Shown here: piece after piece, positions 45,340 to 47,323 of the stretch | How the letters are laid out: every line of letters starts with the position of its first letter | Position numbering within the stretch: the stretch's first letter is position 1 | Origin: a virus | Length of the DNA stretch: 47,323 nucleotides | Virus record (IMG/VR): IMGVR_UViG_3300050132_000059 | Span: 1 to 47,323 of that record | Direction: 5' to 3' (one strand) | Program-made: the position numbers and the translations under genes | Notes under the pieces: generated by a model | The model's database searches: none | What the model saw: the letters and a program-made list of their open reading frames with translations, nothing else | Told to the model about the DNA's origin: nothing

Positions 45340-47323
45340 GCCGATTCCTTGAACAGCGTTCTTTTGATCTCAGTCATCGCGTGTACATTTCCATACCTGG
45401 CGTCGATGAGTAGGTGACTGCAATAGCATCTGTGGGCGAAAGATTGAACATGCCACTTGTCAGCCCTGTAGCCAGTCCCACGCCATTTCTGGCGAATGAA
45501 ATCCCGCCAACAGTGCCGCCTACGACCAATACTGTCTGTTCATTTCCAGAGGTATTTGTGTAGACAAAGGGACTTCCGGTCGGCGTGATGGATGTCAATC
45601 CAAGCGGCGTGTTTTCGGTGACATTGGTCGTCGCATTGCGGTTGTCGCGCAGCCGAGTCTTGGTTCCGTTGTCGGTGAGAACGCCGGTTCCCAAACGGTT
45701 ATAGGTAGTCTCCGACACCAGAACGCCATTGGCGCCCGAATCGATCGTCAGACTATTGACGATGCCGCCGATGAATTTAGATCCAACGCAGGTGGGCGAA
45801 AACTCGATTGAGTCTTGCGCGTCACAACAAATCCATCGATTGGCATTGCCGGCATCGAAGATGTCTTGAGCGCCATTGGCCTCGAAGTCCATCGAGTAGA
45901 ACGTGTTGTTGAAACTTGCCTGGAGAACGGTGACGCCAATGCCCGTGTGCGCCTCCGACGTTCCACCGTAGAATTCACAGCCCAGCGCTCCGGAGAGATA
46001 TATGCCGTTACTGCAACTCTCGATAATTGGATTTCGGAAGTTAAGGTAAGAACACGTCTCGGCTCCTGTGCGCGTTGACAAAATCATGCCAAATCCAGGC
46101 TTGCCGCCCTTCCAATTGCCGTCGCCGCCGAAACCAACCTCGATGTCGAAAGAACTGCATACGGCGAACACCACGCTCAACCCGGCTGATGCAGTCCCTG
46201 CACCGCGCACCGTAGCTTCCATCTTGCCGTGGTGCCACGACCGGATATAGATGGCGTTTAGCGCTGTTCCAGGAGCTTGAATGATGAAGTTGCCCAGCAC
46301 TTGCTGACCGTACACAAAGCCAGTCAGGCCGGCGTCGAAAATAAATGCATTCCCCGTGCCGGTGTAGACCAGGCGCACGGTCCCATACGCTCTCATCTGA
46401 GCGTCGTTCAGTGCAAAGTTTGGGGAGACAGAATATTTGTAGGTTCCTCCAGCAAACGCCATTTCAAATGCGTCACCTAGGGCTGCTTGCTGGGCCTGGA
46501 AGGCTTGGATATTGGCAAAGGGAACTGCGTTATCGGTAGAGTTATCCGCCTTCGCGCCGAATTGCTGAACCCAGATAATTCCAGCATAGGAGAGCTTCCA
46601 GCGCGTGCCGTCGGCGCCAACGATGACCGTACCGCCATTGTCAGCGGTAGTGATGTCAAAGGGATCTGCCTGATACGCGCCCCCGCCGCCATCATGCGGG
46701 GCGTAATAGCCGGTCACGAACGCCCGCGTGTACACGCCACCACTGAGCGCGCGTAATGCCGCAATCGAATCCACGACCCGATTTAGAATGTTGCCCCATG
46801 TCAATTGCGAGTCGCCAACCGTTCTAGACGCTGGCGTACCGATTGATATCGTTGTGCCGCCTCGCACATACACCCGCTCGACCCCAACCGGAATGGGGGA
46901 GGCAAACGTAAGCGAGGCGCCCGCCAATGATTGAATCTGATCTGGCCCCTGGTAGGAGGCATCAAAGAAGACTTCGATATTTGAGGTTGAACCGTACACC
47001 CGCAAGAGAGTCACAACCGTGGTTGTCCCCGGCGTGAAATCAGTGCCGGACACAAAGATATCGGTGCGCATGTCGCCCGCGCCAACACCAGATGTGATTG
47101 GGTAAACAACGGCATTCCCGTTTGCGTCGAACCCGGCAACGGTATTGGCGCGGCCGGCAGCAGAAGGGAATACCAGATCCGCCGCAATAGTCGCAAACGG
47201 GACGCGGAGCGCAAGCGCATTGTTTTCTGCTAGTTGCTGCGTCTGAAAGGTCAGATAATCAAGCGCCGCCTCAACCACATTCGGGTAGTACCCAGACTGG
47301 TTCACCAAACTGGTGAGCTGCTG
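45215..47323. repeat. Right copy of imperfect terminal direct repeat
   Basis: Counterpart of 1-2106. The exact match 45215-45341 (127 bases) is followed by divergence and then near-identity at the end of the window. It carries a complete start of the coiled-coil gene and all but the first 88 codons of tailspike allele B. Confidence 0.9.
45374..47323 (-). CDS. Tailspike / tail fibre protein, allele B (N-terminus cut by window edge)
   Basis: A 649-residue fragment homologous to allele A at 160-2370, missing the first 88 codons because the window ends. Sequence blocks match one-to-one (for example WVQQFGAKADNSTDNAVPF and the C-terminal VTYSSTPGMEMYTR), with one extra residue (ANGAQDIF against VNAQDIF). 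Near the head-binding part DNA identity is about 98%, whereas distally many synonymous and some amino-acid changes accumulate. This allelic pattern points to a recombined or population variant rather than an independent gene. Confidence 0.85.
   Translation of the reverse strand, partial: QQLTSLVNQSGYYPNVVEAALDYLTFQTQQLAENNALALRVPFATIAADLVFPSAAGRANTVAGFDANGNAVVYPITSGVGAGDMRTDIFVSGTDFTPGTTTVVTLLRVYGSTSNIEVFFDASYQGPDQIQSLAGASLTFASPIPVGVERVYVRGGTTISIGTPASRTVGDSQLTWGNILNRVVDSIAALRALSGGVYTRAFVTGYYAPHDGGGGAYQADPFDITTADNGGTVIVGADGTRWKLSYAGIIWVQQFGAKADNSTDNAVPFANIQAFQAQQAALGDAFEMAFAGGTYKYSVSPNFALNDAQMRAYGTVRLVYTGTGNAFIFDAGLTGFVYGQQVLGNFIIQAPGTALNAIYIRSWHHGKMEATVRGAGTASAGLSVVFAVCSSFDIEVGFGGDGNWKGGKPGFGMILSTRTGAETCSYLNFRNPIIESCSNGIYLSGALGCEFYGGTSEAHTGIGVTVLQASFNNTFYSMDFEANGAQDIFDAGNANRWICCDAQDSIEFSPTCVGSKFIGGIVNSLTIDSGANGVLVSETTYNRLGTGVLTDNGTKTRLRDNRNATTNVTENTPLGLTSITPTGSPFVYTNTSGNEQTVLVVGGTVGGISFARNGVGLATGLTSGMFNLSPTDAIAVTYSSTPGMEMYTR

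Noticed and set aside
1-47323. Prophage embedded in a bacterial chromosome
   Set aside because: No host genes are seen and the integrase-side attachment region is uninterrupted between phage genes; the overlapping ends fit a circular phage genome instead.
1-47323. Diversity-generating retroelement, CRISPR array or tRNA genes
   Set aside because: No reverse transcriptase, regular spaced repeats or cloverleaf-like sequence was found on reading.

Overview
The window is a complete temperate podovirus-type phage genome, apparently of a proteobacterial (probably Burkholderiales-like) host, with a little more than one genome length present. The head genes match the Bordetella phage BPP-1 type (Bbp17-like major capsid, Bbp16-like cement, Bbp19-like protein, podovirus portal). 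The tail and ejection genes are podoviral (tubular-protein A/B-like, DUF2833, gp14-like, lytic transglycosylase, a 2025-residue polyvalent protein, tailspike). No bacterial chromosome flanks, tRNA, CRISPR or reverse transcriptase was seen.

The ends overlap. Bases 1-2106 and 45215-47323 are imperfect direct repeats, each carrying the start of one small gene plus a tailspike gene. The first 127 bases match exactly; the copies then diverge. The simplest reading is a circular or circularly permuted genome of about 45,214 bp whose two ends carry two different tailspike alleles from the same population.

Layout. The lysogeny switch lies at about 31.0-32.3 kb: a Cro-like gene leftward and a CI-like gene rightward, with three 17-bp operators between them and two more at a second promoter near 32.2 kb. 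Leftward from the switch run an HTH regulator, NinB, a YbcO/DUF1364 nuclease, an O-like initiator with an iteron array inside its coding sequence, a DUF6475 loader-like protein, RusA, a chain of tiny genes, terminase, portal, scaffold, capsid, tail, ejection proteins and tailspike. Across the seam the same strand continues at the right edge (45339 down to 40923): a membrane coiled-coil protein, GH108 endolysin, holin-like protein, two lipoproteins, a patatin-like phospholipase, an exported tail-fibre-tip protein and an O-antigen-type acyltransferase.

Rightward from the second operator pair run small early genes, a DUF1351/Erf/YqaJ/SSB recombination set, two DNA-methyltransferase-like genes, small unknown genes, a DUF4224 protein and a tyrosine integrase. 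A probable attP region with repeated GTATTAGACAG sites follows the integrase.

The genes work together as a lambdoid-style programme: repressor and operators gate a leftward replication/late unit and a rightward recombination/integration unit. The most unusual part is the late cassette beyond the endolysin, where envelope-active and receptor-related proteins are translationally coupled to lysis.
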